A DNA stretch of 37,164 nt, taken from contig NZ_JAELVH010000157.1 of NCBI RefSeq assembly GCF_019399235.1, positions 1-37,164 on the forward strand, in the 5' to 3' direction. The notes beneath the pieces were generated by a model. That model did not search any database, was not told where the DNA came from, and was given only the letters and a program-made list of their open reading frames with translations. This document shows positions 1 to 6,755 of this stretch, in pieces (the stretch's first letter is position 1; each line of letters begins with the position of its first letter). Source of the stretch: Streptomyces poriferorum (GTDB taxonomy: Bacteria; Actinomycetota; Actinomycetes; Streptomycetales; Streptomycetaceae). Both the position numbers and the translations under genes were made by a program.

Positions 1-719
1 GTGTGGGAGTGACCGTGGTTCTCCGCCGCGGTCAGGCCGGCCGCGACGCCGTCGTCACCGTGCTCGCGCCAACGCCGTCGGGCGTCGGCGACCCGCTCGC
101 CGAGGACGCGTCGCAGTGCCGACGCGGGGATGAGCGGGCCGGCCCGGTCGACGGGCACCGTTTCCGCCTCGGGCACATCCGGCAGCGCGAACGCGGCCGG
201 GACCAGCGTCACCCGCTGCGCACCCAGCAGCCGGCACCGCCGGATTCCCTCGGCCGGGTCCGGGTCTCCCCCGGTGAACGCAACCTCGACGAGGCCGCTG
301 CGACCGTAGCGCCGTACGAGCGCGGCGATCCGGTAGAGCTCGGCGTCCTCGAACGGGTCGCCGGACGGTGCGGTGACCAGCAGCGCGGAGGTCTCGGGTA
401 CCCGGCCCGCCGCCGCCCGCAGCCACGCGACCAGGTGCTGGGAGGTGCCGAACGGCTCGGCGAGCACGGTCGTGCCGCGCTCGCCGGCGGGTACGGCGCG
501 CAGCGTCCGGGCGGCGTCCGCGACGAGATCGGGGTCGCGGCCGAGCGTCATGGGAACGACGACGGTCTCCGTGTTCCGGCGCCCGTGCGCGGTGATGCTC
601 CGGAACAGTTCGCGCCCGCTCGACACGATGCTGACCCCGGCGTCCACGACGCCGTCCAGCGCGCGCCCGTAGGCGGCTTCGTGACCGCAGACGGCGATGA
701 CGGCAACGGGCTCGGCCAC
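1..719 (-). CDS. CbiX-like two-domain chelatase-family protein, cut by left edge
   Basis: A reading frame from GTG at 719 stays open for 239 codons to the window edge, so the C-terminus is missing. It starts 3 bases after the ureA stop codon, so the two are probably translationally coupled. The N-terminal half has an early His in VAVIAVCGHEAAYG and a VVVPMTLGRDPDLV strand. The second half (SGDPFEDAELYRIAALVRR, then VEVAF, then a stretch with GAQRVTLVP) follows the pattern of the second domain of long CbiX sirohydrochlorin chelatases. The last visible residues are NHGHSH, a possible metal-binding tail. Family knowledge: class II chelatases insert Co, Fe or Ni into sirohydrochlorin. From its place in a urease operon I infer a role in nickel handling rather than cobalamin synthesis. 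The family call is moderately sure and the nickel role is a hypothesis. The usual glycine-serine after the first His is absent. Confidence 0.6.
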   Translation of the reverse strand, partial: MAEPVAVIAVCGHEAAYGRALDGVVDAGVSIVSSGRELFRSITAHGRRNTETVVVPMTLGRDPDLVADAARTLRAVPAGERGTTVLAEPFGTSQHLVAWLRAAAGRVPETSALLVTAPSGDPFEDAELYRIAALVRRYGRSGLVEVAFTGGDPDPAEGIRRCRLLGAQRVTLVPAAFALPDVPEAETVPVDRAGPLIPASALRRVLGERVADARRRWREHGDDGVAAGLTAAENHGHSH

Positions 720-722
720 GGG

Positions 723-1028
723 TCAGCCGCCGATGGGGTCGTGGCAGGACACGAGCTTGGTCCCGTCCACGAAGGACGCCTCGACCTGCAGCAGGCCGAG
801 CATCTCCCGCACGCCGTCCATGGTGTCGCTCTCGCCCACCACGTGGCGGCCCAGCTCCATGCAGTCAGCGACGCTCTTGCCGTCACGGGCCGCTTCGAGG
901 ATCGCCTCCGTGATCAGCGCGACCGACTCGCTGTAGTTGAGCTTGAGGCCGCGGCCCTGGCGCTTGCGGGCCAGATCGGCCACCACGTAGACCAGCAGTT
1001 TGTCGATCTCGCGGGGTGCGAGGTTCAT
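723..1028 (-). CDS. ureA: urease subunit gamma
   Basis: This 101-residue protein matches the length and sequence pattern of UreA: it opens MNLAPREIDKLLVYVVADLA, has RQGRGLKLNYSESVALITE in the middle, and ends VEASFVDGTKLVSCHDPIGG. UreA is the small structural subunit of the cytoplasmic nickel enzyme urease, which hydrolyses urea to ammonia and carbamate. The active site itself is in UreC, which is not visible here. The ATG at 1028 is preceded by GGAAGG about 8 bases upstream. The gene lies 63 bases downstream of the urea transporter and directly before the chelatase-like gene, so the order is transporter, ureA, chelatase-like. The beta and alpha subunits are expected to the left, outside the window. 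Confidence 0.95.
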   Translation of the reverse strand: MNLAPREIDKLLVYVVADLARKRQGRGLKLNYSESVALITEAILEAARDGKSVADCMELGRHVVGESDTMDGVREMLGLLQVEASFVDGTKLVSCHDPIGG

Positions 1029-1091
1029 CGTCAGTACCTTCCTCGGTGATGTACGGGCAGAGGGCAGAGGTCCGGTGCCGGCCGGGAGCGG

Positions 1092-2054
1092 TCACTCGCT
1101 CCGGCGCAGGCGTGGCAGCAGGGGTACGGCCGCCATCAACACCCAGGTGGTGAGGATGAACGGCCAGGTGAAGGTGTGGCCGCCGAACGATTTGAAGAAG
1201 GACGTCAGCGACGCGGTGAGGCCGGTGGTCGCCGCCGCGCCGAACAGGGCGTAGACCCCCGTCCAGACGTTGTTGGCCATGAAGACGGCGCCGATGGCGA
1301 TGCCCACAAGCACCGCGTTGTATCCGTAGATGCCGCTGGCGATCAGCGCCGTGGGTGCGCCCAGCGCCCAGGCGGCGATGATCCCCATCACACTTCCTGC
1401 CGCCGCGTAGAGAACGACGCGCAGGCCGGCCAGGGCGAGCCCGACAAGCATGATCAGCCCGACGTACCAGCTCTCGACCAGGAAGATCTGCGAGACGTTG
1501 TTGAAGAACGCGTGCCAGAGATCGTTCCAGGACAGTCCGGTGTCACCGCTGGTCGTGCTGGACACGGCGGCAGGGGCGCCGTGCCAGACCCGGTCGAACG
1601 AGGGGGCTCCCAGCACCATCACCCCGGAGACCAGGCAGAACGGTGCGGTCAGGGGCGTGAGCCCGAAGGGGGTGAGGAAGGTGCCCAGCGCGGCCATCAG
1701 GATCGTGCACATGATGGCGCCGACGACGGCCAGCACGTAGGTGGCCGGATGGTTGCCCAGCGAGGAGACGAGGGCGATGCCCGTGAGGCAGCCCGCGTAT
1801 CCCTGGAGTCCGAGCGCGATACCCGCCCGGTCGACAGCGAGGGCGTAGGCGGTCGCGGTGGCGATCAGCGTGCCGAGGGTGGCGAAGAGGCCGGTCTCCC
1901 AGCCCGAGACCCACAGCGCGATGAGGATCGCGGCGCCGGTCAGCAGGCCGGGCTGGAGGTCGACCTGTCCGACACCCCGCAGGGAGGCAAGGACGTATGC
2001 GGACGGCTGACGTTTCTCCAGCCGCCGGACGATTTCCGGCTCGGCGAGGGACAA
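1092..2054 (-). CDS. urea transporter (UT/SLC14-type channel)
   Basis: The product is a hydrophobic protein of about 320 residues with two homologous halves. Each half carries the family's Gly-rich loop: GLQGYAGCLTGIA in the first and GIYGYNAVLVGIAIG in the second. This internal duplication is the signature of urea channels, which conduct urea down its gradient into the cytoplasm. The location upstream of ureA supports uptake of urea as a nitrogen source. The frame is open back to a TTG at 2123, but that codon has no ribosome site. I prefer the TTG at 2054 because GGAG sits 6 bases before it, giving MSLAEPEIVRRLEKRQ as the N-terminus. The start is therefore uncertain, while the function is well supported. 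It is divergent from the fluoride channel genes. Confidence 0.9.
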   Translation of the reverse strand: MSLAEPEIVRRLEKRQPSAYVLASLRGVGQVDLQPGLLTGAAILIALWVSGWETGLFATLGTLIATATAYALAVDRAGIALGLQGYAGCLTGIALVSSLGNHPATYVLAVVGAIMCTILMAALGTFLTPFGLTPLTAPFCLVSGVMVLGAPSFDRVWHGAPAAVSSTTSGDTGLSWNDLWHAFFNNVSQIFLVESWYVGLIMLVGLALAGLRVVLYAAAGSVMGIIAAWALGAPTALIASGIYGYNAVLVGIAIGAVFMANNVWTGVYALFGAAATTGLTASLTSFFKSFGGHTFTWPFILTTWVLMAAVPLLPRLRRSE

Positions 2055-2186
2055 GGCTGGCTCCAGCGAATAGGCGGAGGGGGTGCTTCCGTCCTGCGGG
2101 CAGGAAGAACCGAATCCCCACAATCAAGACACAGAGCCATCACCCTGTCGCGTTGTGTGTCTGCCGGATTGGCCCAGTCAGGTACC

Positions 2187-2231
2187 CCTGCCGCCGCCGC
2201 CCGCGCGCTCCGGCCGGGCAGCGGCGGCAGG
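2187..2231. promoter_or_regulatory. long hairpin in the leader before the fluoride channel genes
   Basis: CCTGCCGCCGC (2187-2197) is the exact reverse complement of GCGGCGGCAGG (2221-2231). An inner GCCCG/CGGGC pair (2199-2203 / 2215-2219) extends it to about 16 pairs. It lies in the divergent gap between the urea transporter and crcB. A TAGATT box (2237-2242) ends 6 bases before the crcB ATG at 2249, and there is no clear ribosome site, so the first crcB may be translated from a leaderless mRNA. The hairpin could then be DNA-level structure, or a block on transcription entering from outside. I do not see the fluoride riboswitch consensus. Confidence 0.45.
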
Positions 2232-2248
2232 CTCCGTAGATTCGCAGG

Positions 2249-2719
2249 ATGTCGATCAAGATGGAGTTGCACCGCCACAGCCACCCGGACCATCACCCCG
2301 GTGTGCAGCTGTCGGTCGTGGCAGCCGTCGCGGTCGGCGGCGCGGCGGGAGCCGCTGCCCGGTACGGCGCCGAGCGCCTCTGGCCGACCGGCACCTCGGC
2401 CTTCCCGTGGACGATCCTGCTGGTCAACACGGTGGGATGCTTCCTGATGGGTGTTCTGATGGTCACCCTGAAGCTGCGCTTCCCCGATGCGCCCCGGCTG
2501 ATCAGTCCGCTGCTGGGTACCGGCGTGCTGGGTGGGTTCACCTCGTTCTCGCACTACACGGACAACGTGCGGGAGTTGTTCGAGAACCATCAGCCCGGCT
2601 ACGCGGTCGGCTGCCTGCTGCTGACCGTGGTGGCCGCGCTGGCCGCGGTGACCGCGGGCGCGTTCGCCACCCATGCCGCCTTCGGGCGCTCCTACCCCGC
2701 GGGGAGCGACGCCCGATGA
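2249..2719 (+). CDS. crcB: fluoride ion channel CrcB/Fluc, first of a pair
   Basis: This 156-residue membrane protein has the Fluc features: a Gly-rich first helix ending in AAARYGAERLW, the FPWTILLVNTVGCFLMG helix with its conserved Asn, and GTGVLGGFTSFSHYT in the third helix. Fluc proteins are small four-helix dual-topology dimers that export fluoride. The usual TTFSTF Phe box is TSFSHY here, so the second Phe position is Tyr. The N-terminus carries an unusual His-rich cytosolic extension, MELHRHSHPDHHPG. The gene overlaps the next crcB by ATGA, which fits co-production of two subunits. ATG 2249 lacks a clear Shine-Dalgarno site. ATG 2261 is the alternative start. Confidence 0.92.
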   Translation: MSIKMELHRHSHPDHHPGVQLSVVAAVAVGGAAGAAARYGAERLWPTGTSAFPWTILLVNTVGCFLMGVLMVTLKLRFPDAPRLISPLLGTGVLGGFTSFSHYTDNVRELFENHQPGYAVGCLLLTVVAALAAVTAGAFATHAAFGRSYPAGSDAR

Positions 2720-3090
2720 CCGACTGGCTGCTCGTACTCGCCGGCGGGCTGGTGGGCGCGCCGCTGCGCTACCTGCTCGGTGTGGACGCGAAGTTCCGCC
2801 TCCACACCGCTTTCCCGTGGGGCACCTTCGCGGCCAACGCGGGTGCCGCCCTGATCCTGGGCTTCGTCGCGGAGGCGGCGACCGACGGCGAGCTGGGTAC
2901 CCGGCTGAACCTGCTCCTCGCCACGGGGTTCTGCGGAGCCCTGTCGACGTGGTCGACGTTCTCCTACGAACTGCTCACCCTGACGTCCGCCCGCCGGGTC
3001 GGCCTGGCGGCGGGATATCTGCTCCTCACCGTCTGCGCGGGCGTGGGGCTCTCGTTCGCCGGGGCCGCCGTGGCGAACGCGGTCTTCTGA
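2716..3090 (+). CDS. crcB: fluoride ion channel CrcB/Fluc, second of a pair
   Basis: The 124-residue product is a compact Fluc subunit: AGGLVGAPLRYLLG in helix 1, FPWGTFAANAGAALILGF with the conserved Asn in helix 2, and LLATGFCGALSTWSTFSYE in helix 3. The ATG at 2716 lies inside the upstream stop (ATGA), so the two subunits are translationally coupled. In the Phe box this copy reads STWSTF: the first Phe is Trp while the second is kept. That is the opposite change from its partner, so each copy retains a different Phe. Tandem crcB pairs are known to form heterodimers, and the complementary substitutions suggest an obligate heterodimer here. A strong hairpin terminator follows 23 bases after the stop. 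Confidence 0.93.
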   Translation: MTDWLLVLAGGLVGAPLRYLLGVDAKFRLHTAFPWGTFAANAGAALILGFVAEAATDGELGTRLNLLLATGFCGALSTWSTFSYELLTLTSARRVGLAAGYLLLTVCAGVGLSFAGAAVANAVF

Positions 3091-3113
3091 CCACGGTGAG
3101 CGTCACGGCACGA

Positions 3114-3159
3114 CCGAGCTCCGGCCTCGTCCCTGTGCGGGGTACGGGCCGGAGCTCGG
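3114..3159. terminator. bidirectional terminator hairpin
   Basis: CCGAGCTCCGGCC (3114-3126) pairs perfectly with GGCCGGAGCTCGG (3147-3159) around a 20-base loop. It separates the end of the plus-strand crcB pair (3090) from the end of the minus-strand small gene (3171), so it can serve both. There is no U-tract, which is common in high-GC actinobacteria. Confidence 0.75.
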
Positions 3160-3170
3160 GTGGGAAGCAC

Positions 3171-3347
3171 TCAGTCGACGCCGGGCAGGATGTGCGGCTC
3201 GGCGAGGTCGTCCTCGTAGCCGGCCAGCCGGATCGGTGCGGACCTGGCCCAGACCTCGATGTTCCGGAGCTTCTCGGGCCTGCGGGCCCGCTCTCCGTGC
3301 CGTGCGGCAGGCCGCTGGTCGCTCTTCGTCAGTTCTGGTGTCGTCAC
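3171..3347 (-). CDS. 58-residue protein of unknown function
   Basis: Reading from GTG 3347, which has AAGGAG 7 bases upstream, gives a 58-residue protein opening MTTPELTKSDQRPAARHGE. It has a basic, disordered N-terminal half and an acidic C-terminal end, GYEDDLAEPHILPGVD, after the segment LRNIEVWARSAPIRLA. The strong ribosome site and the terminator just beyond its stop argue that it is a real gene. The frame is open upstream to 3608, but those codons look non-coding and no ribosome site supports them. I do not recognise the family. The leader-plus-conserved-tail shape recalls a peptide precursor, but no modification enzymes are adjacent, so this stays a shape comparison only. Confidence 0.6.
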   Translation of the reverse strand: MTTPELTKSDQRPAARHGERARRPEKLRNIEVWARSAPIRLAGYEDDLAEPHILPGVD

Positions 3348-3631
3348 CGCGCACTCCTTTGTGTCGCGTAGCCCCCGGCGTGTCCGACGTTCCGGCGTCA
3401 TAACCGGTGGTCGGCCGCCCATGGGGCGGGGCAGGGCAGGATCTGTTCGGTCGCGGTGGCGCCGGGTACGGGGCGGGACGGCGGCCCGGTTGACGGGCCT
3501 GTCCCAGGACGGCCGAGGAACCTTCGTGGATCCCTTGGTGGCGTCCGTTCCCCTCAGAGTAACCAAATGAGCGGGCTCGTGCTCGATGGAACGTGTGCCC
3601 TGGGTCACTTTCAGCCACCATGCAGCGAAAA
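3348..3631. other. intergenic stretch upstream of the small minus-strand gene
   Basis: I see no second gene here. The stretch must hold the promoter of the small gene starting at 3347, unless transcription comes through the SDR terminator at 3632-3663. No convincing -35/-10 pair could be assigned by eye. Confidence 0.4.
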
Positions 3632-3663
3632 GACCCGGCCCGGAAGACTTCCCGGGCCGGGTC
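3632..3663 (-). terminator. terminator of the SDR gene
   Basis: GACCCGGCCCGG (3632-3643) is exactly complementary to CCGGGCCGGGTC (3652-3663) with an 8-base loop. It sits 34 bases past the stop codon of the minus-strand SDR gene. It would isolate that gene from the small gene further downstream. Confidence 0.8.
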
Positions 3664-3696
3664 GGCGACCGAACGGAGCGCCTGAACTGCCGAGTG

Positions 3697-5181
3697 CTAC
3701 CAGTTCGCGGGCGCGTAATCCTTCAGGAAGCAGCCGTACATCGCCTCGCCGGCTTCGCCGCGGACGATCGGGTCGTAGACACGCGCGGCGCCGTCGACCA
3801 GGTCCAGCGGAGCGTGGAAGCCCTCCTCCGCGAGGCGCATCTTGTCGGGGTGCGGTCGCTCGTCGGTGATCCAGCCGGTGTCGACGGCGGTCATCAGGAT
3901 GCCGTCCTTCTCGAACATCTCCTGGGCGCTGGTGCGGGTCAGCATGTTCAGCGCGGCCTTCGCCATGTTGGTGTGCGGGTGGCCCGCACCCTTGTAGCCG
4001 CGACCGAACACGCCTTCCATCGCGGAGACGTTGACCACGTAGGAGTGCTTGGCGGCGGTCGCGGCCATCGCCGGGCGGAGCCTGCTGATCAGGATGAACG
4101 GCGCGGTGGAATTGCAGAGCTGGACTTCCAGCAGCTCGATCGGTTCGACCTCGTCGACTGTCTGGATCCAGCTGTTGGTGTGGTGCAGGTCCGGGACGAG
4201 CCCGCCCGCGTCGATCGCGGTGCCCGCGGCGATGCGCGCCGGTGACGCCGAACCGGTCACCAGGGCGAGCCCGGTGACGTCCTGCGCGCTCAGCCCTTCC
4301 TTGCGGGCGGCGGGCAGCGCGGCCACGCGGTCGACGGTGCCGCTGCCGAAGGTGCCGATCACCTCGGCGGCCGGCAGTTCACCCGCGGGCAGCGGGGCGG
4401 ACTCGGCACCGAGCAGTTCGCTGTACGCCTGCGGGGAGCGGCGGACCGTCTGCGCGGCGTTGTTGATCAGGATGTCCAGCGGTCCCTCGGCAGCCACCGA
4501 TTCGGCGAGCGCGACGACCTGGGCGGGGTCTCGCAGGTCGATGCCGACGATCTTCAGGCGGTGGATCCACTCGTCGCTGTCCGGCATCGCCTTGAAACGA
4601 CGGATCGCGTCGTTGGGGAAGCGGGTGGTGATCGTGGTGTGCGCACCGTCGCGGAGCAGCCGCAGCGCGATGTACATGCCGATCTTGGCGCGCCCGCCGG
4701 TGAGCAGGGCCCGGCGGCCGGTGAGGTCGGTACGCGCGTCGCGCCGGGCGCGGTTCTCGCGGGCGCAGTCCTGGCAGAGCTGGTGGTAGAAGGCGTCGAC
4801 CTCGACGTACCGCGTCTTGCAGATGTAGCAGGACCTCGGCCGCTGGAGGACTCCGGCGATCTCGGAGGCGGCGGACGACGAGGGCAGCACGCCCTGGGTC
4901 TCGTCGTCGATGCGCTCGGCCGAACCGGTCGCGGTCGCCTCGGTCACGGCCTTGTCGTGCGCGGTCTTCGCGGCGCGGCGCTCCTGGCGGCGGCGCTGCT
5001 TCACGGTGCGGTAGACACCGGCGGTGGCACGGCGCACCGCGATGGCGTCCGGGTGATCGACCTCGATCGTGTCGAGCTCGTCGAGCACACCCAGGCAGAC
5101 GGCCAGCCGCTCCGGGTCGATACCGGGACCGAACTCCTCGATCCCGGGCGCGATCTCCGGGCTGTCATCTGTCACCGTCAT
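3697..5181 (-). CDS. SDR-fold protein with Cys4 zinc-ribbon-like insert and altered catalytic site
   Basis: The 494-residue protein has three parts: an N-terminal helical region rich in basic residues (about 40-100), a Cys4 motif C118-x2-C121-x14-C136-x2-C139 likely to bind zinc, and a short-chain dehydrogenase/reductase fold from about 152. The nucleotide-binding TGGRAKIG motif (161-168) and NNA (240-242) are intact, so NAD(P) binding is expected. In the active site Ser386 (NVSAMEG) and Lys408 are present. The YxxxK Tyr, however, is Thr404 (HPHTNMAKAA). About 100 residues (245-345) are inserted between the NNA strand and the helix before the active site. It may be a reductase using another residue (Tyr396 is near) or a non-catalytic nucleotide sensor. 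The ATG at 5181 has GAGGA about 8 bases upstream. Substrate unknown. Confidence 0.85.
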   Translation of the reverse strand: MTVTDDSPEIAPGIEEFGPGIDPERLAVCLGVLDELDTIEVDHPDAIAVRRATAGVYRTVKQRRRQERRAAKTAHDKAVTEATATGSAERIDDETQGVLPSSSAASEIAGVLQRPRSCYICKTRYVEVDAFYHQLCQDCARENRARRDARTDLTGRRALLTGGRAKIGMYIALRLLRDGAHTTITTRFPNDAIRRFKAMPDSDEWIHRLKIVGIDLRDPAQVVALAESVAAEGPLDILINNAAQTVRRSPQAYSELLGAESAPLPAGELPAAEVIGTFGSGTVDRVAALPAARKEGLSAQDVTGLALVTGSASPARIAAGTAIDAGGLVPDLHHTNSWIQTVDEVEPIELLEVQLCNSTAPFILISRLRPAMAATAAKHSYVVNVSAMEGVFGRGYKGAGHPHTNMAKAALNMLTRTSAQEMFEKDGILMTAVDTGWITDERPHPDKMRLAEEGFHAPLDLVDGAARVYDPIVRGEAGEAMYGCFLKDYAPANW

Positions 5182-5497
5182 TGCCGTTCCTCTGTTGCTT
5201 GTGCCGCCGGATTCTCTCGGCGGGCCGTGGCCGCCGTGCCGGGCTCACGAGGACTGGCATCCACGGTTCTGAGGTCCGGCCGCGGGCTTCTGCGCAAAGC
5301 CGCCGCACTGCGGGCCGAACGCCCTCGTCAAGTTTGCCATGCTCCGGGTGCTGCTCCATTCGAGTAGTACGGGCGGCTTCACCCGGCGGCCGGCCCTGCG
5401 CCGCAACGCCCGAGGAAAAAAATCGCACTCAGTCCGCATGACCTCGCCATTGCGGGGCACACGAGTCCCGAAACACTTGGCAACATGGAGGGGCGAC
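5182..5497. other. divergent promoter region between SDR and sigma factor genes
   Basis: This 316-base gap separates two genes read away from each other, so it must carry both promoters. I looked for the SigB/SigF-type GTTT-N15-GGGTA pattern. The closest match (GTTT at 5332, GGGTGC at 5346) has only 10 bases of spacing and is not convincing. An A-rich run (GGAAAAAAATCG) lies near 5412. No gene, repeat or strong hairpin was seen. Confidence 0.5.
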
Positions 5498-6394
5498 ATG
5501 ACGACGAGCACGACGGAGCAGACCGGCACCATCCCTGGCAGCCCTGCTCGCACGCTGTCCGGGCGGGACAGCGCGGGAGCTTCGGATCTGCCGTGGATCG
5601 AGGACACCGGCAAGGTGGCCCCGAATGACGCGCGTGCTCTGTCGAAGCTGTTCCTCGACCGTCTCCAGTCACTCGAAGAGGGCACGCGCGACCACCAGTA
5701 CGCGCGCAACACCCTGATCGAGATGAATCTCTCGCTGGTGCGCTACGCCGCCTCGCGGTTCCGCAACCGCGGCGGCGACGACGCCGAGGACATCATCCAG
5801 GTGGGAACCATCGGGCTGATCAAGGCCATCGACCGGTTCGACCTCTCGCGCGACGTCGAGTTCGCCACCTTCGCCGTCCCCTACATCGTCGGGGAGATCA
5901 AGCGTTTCTTCCGGGACACCACCTGGGCGGTGCACGTGCCGCGACGGCTCCAGGAGCTGCGGGTGGATCTCGCCAAGGCGAAGGAGCAGCTCTCCGCGGA
6001 GCTGGACCGCGACCCGACGGTCAAGGAGCTCGCCGCCCACCTCGACCTGTCCGAGGAAGAGATCATCGAGGGGCTCGTCGCGGCCAACGGCTACTCGGCG
6101 GGGTCCCTGGACACCCCCTCGACGGAAACCGACTCCGGCAACGACCAGCGGTCGTGCGCCGACCTGATCGGCGAGGCCGATCCCGGGATGGAGACCGTCG
6201 AGAACCTCCACACACTGGCTCCGCTCCTGGAACAGCTCGACGACCGGGAGCGCAGGATCGTGCAGATGCGCTTCGGCCAGGAGTTGACGCAGTCCCAGAT
6301 CGGTGCCGAGCTCGGTGTGTCCCAGATGCACGTCTCCAGGCTGCTCGCCCGCATCGTCAAGCAGTTGCGGGCAGGGATGTCCGTCGAGGTGTGA
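5498..6394 (+). CDS. RNA polymerase sigma factor, SigB/SigF family
   Basis: The 298-residue protein has the layout of group 3 (stress/sporulation) sigma factors. Region 2 holds MNLSLVRYAASRFRNRGGDD, then the core-binding DIIQVGTIGLIKAIDRFD and the -10-recognition FATFAVPYIVGEIKRFFRD (about 94-140). Region 3 follows with VPRRLQELRVDLAKA. Region 4 ends the protein with LDDRERRIVQMRFGQELTQS and the helix-turn-helix IGAELGVSQMHVSRLLARI. A 40-residue Ser/Thr/Gly-rich tail precedes region 1. ATG 5498 follows GGAGGGG by 4 bases. Such sigma factors are held by an RsbW-type kinase and released by a STAS protein. Both partner types are encoded within 8 kb, at 10164 and 12636. It is probably cotranscribed with the small gene 28 bases downstream. 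Confidence 0.94.
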   Translation: MTTSTTEQTGTIPGSPARTLSGRDSAGASDLPWIEDTGKVAPNDARALSKLFLDRLQSLEEGTRDHQYARNTLIEMNLSLVRYAASRFRNRGGDDAEDIIQVGTIGLIKAIDRFDLSRDVEFATFAVPYIVGEIKRFFRDTTWAVHVPRRLQELRVDLAKAKEQLSAELDRDPTVKELAAHLDLSEEEIIEGLVAANGYSAGSLDTPSTETDSGNDQRSCADLIGEADPGMETVENLHTLAPLLEQLDDRERRIVQMRFGQELTQSQIGAELGVSQMHVSRLLARIVKQLRAGMSVEV

Positions 6395-6421
6395 CCCAGG
6401 CGCGTGAGAGCATCCTGTCCC

Positions 6422-6628
6422 ATGGATCTCTCCCCCCTGCAACTGGCCGTGCAACGTCTTCGGGACGCCGAGGCGGCAGCCGATGCCGCCCGCGCGGACG
6501 TGGAACTGGAAGCAGTTCTCGCCGTCCGCGCGGGCGCCGGCGTCGAGGCGGTGTCCGGGGTCGCCGGCATCACCCCGCACGATCTGCTCAGGCTGGAGAA
6601 GCTCACCGGCGACATCCCGCCGAGCTGA
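6422..6628 (+). CDS. small helical protein downstream of the sigma factor
   Basis: The 68-residue product begins MDLSPLQLAVQRLRDAEAAA with an Ala/Glu/Arg-rich amphipathic helix. It continues with AGAGVEAVSGVAGITPHDLL, which is spaced like a minimal helix-turn-helix. It starts 28 bases after the sigma gene stop, so it is likely in the same transcript. A GTG at 6404 would extend it by 6 residues. Neither start has a strong ribosome site. I do not recognise a named family. Possible roles are a small DNA-binding protein or a sigma-binding partner, but the sequence does not decide between them. Confidence 0.65.
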   Translation: MDLSPLQLAVQRLRDAEAAADAARADVELEAVLAVRAGAGVEAVSGVAGITPHDLLRLEKLTGDIPPS

Positions 6629-6755
6629 ACCACCGGGGCCCGAACCCCGCTCATCAGGCGGGCGACGCCCGACCACCACACAGCCGCGGGCGTCCTTCAC
6701 ATATGCTGCGGGGCGACGACCGGCAGCCCGCTCGGGCGCGACGAGAGGGTGAACC

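Noticed and set aside
3..1049. Long plus-strand frame opposite the chelatase and ureA genes
   Set aside because: It is antisense to ureA and the chelatase-like gene, both of which have recognisable proteins. Long antisense frames are routine in high-GC DNA.
2100..2249. Fluoride riboswitch before crcB
   Set aside because: I could not find the conserved motif segments. The hairpin seen is a simple GC stem. A covariance search would settle it.
3171..3347. Lasso peptide precursor (Gly1 and Glu8 can be placed in the tail)
   Set aside because: The usual Thr two residues before the cleavage site is absent, and there is no cyclase, protease or recognition protein nearby.
5332..5351. SigB/SigF-dependent promoter (GTTT ... 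GGGTGC)
   Set aside because: The spacing is 10 bases instead of about 14-16, so the match is probably chance.
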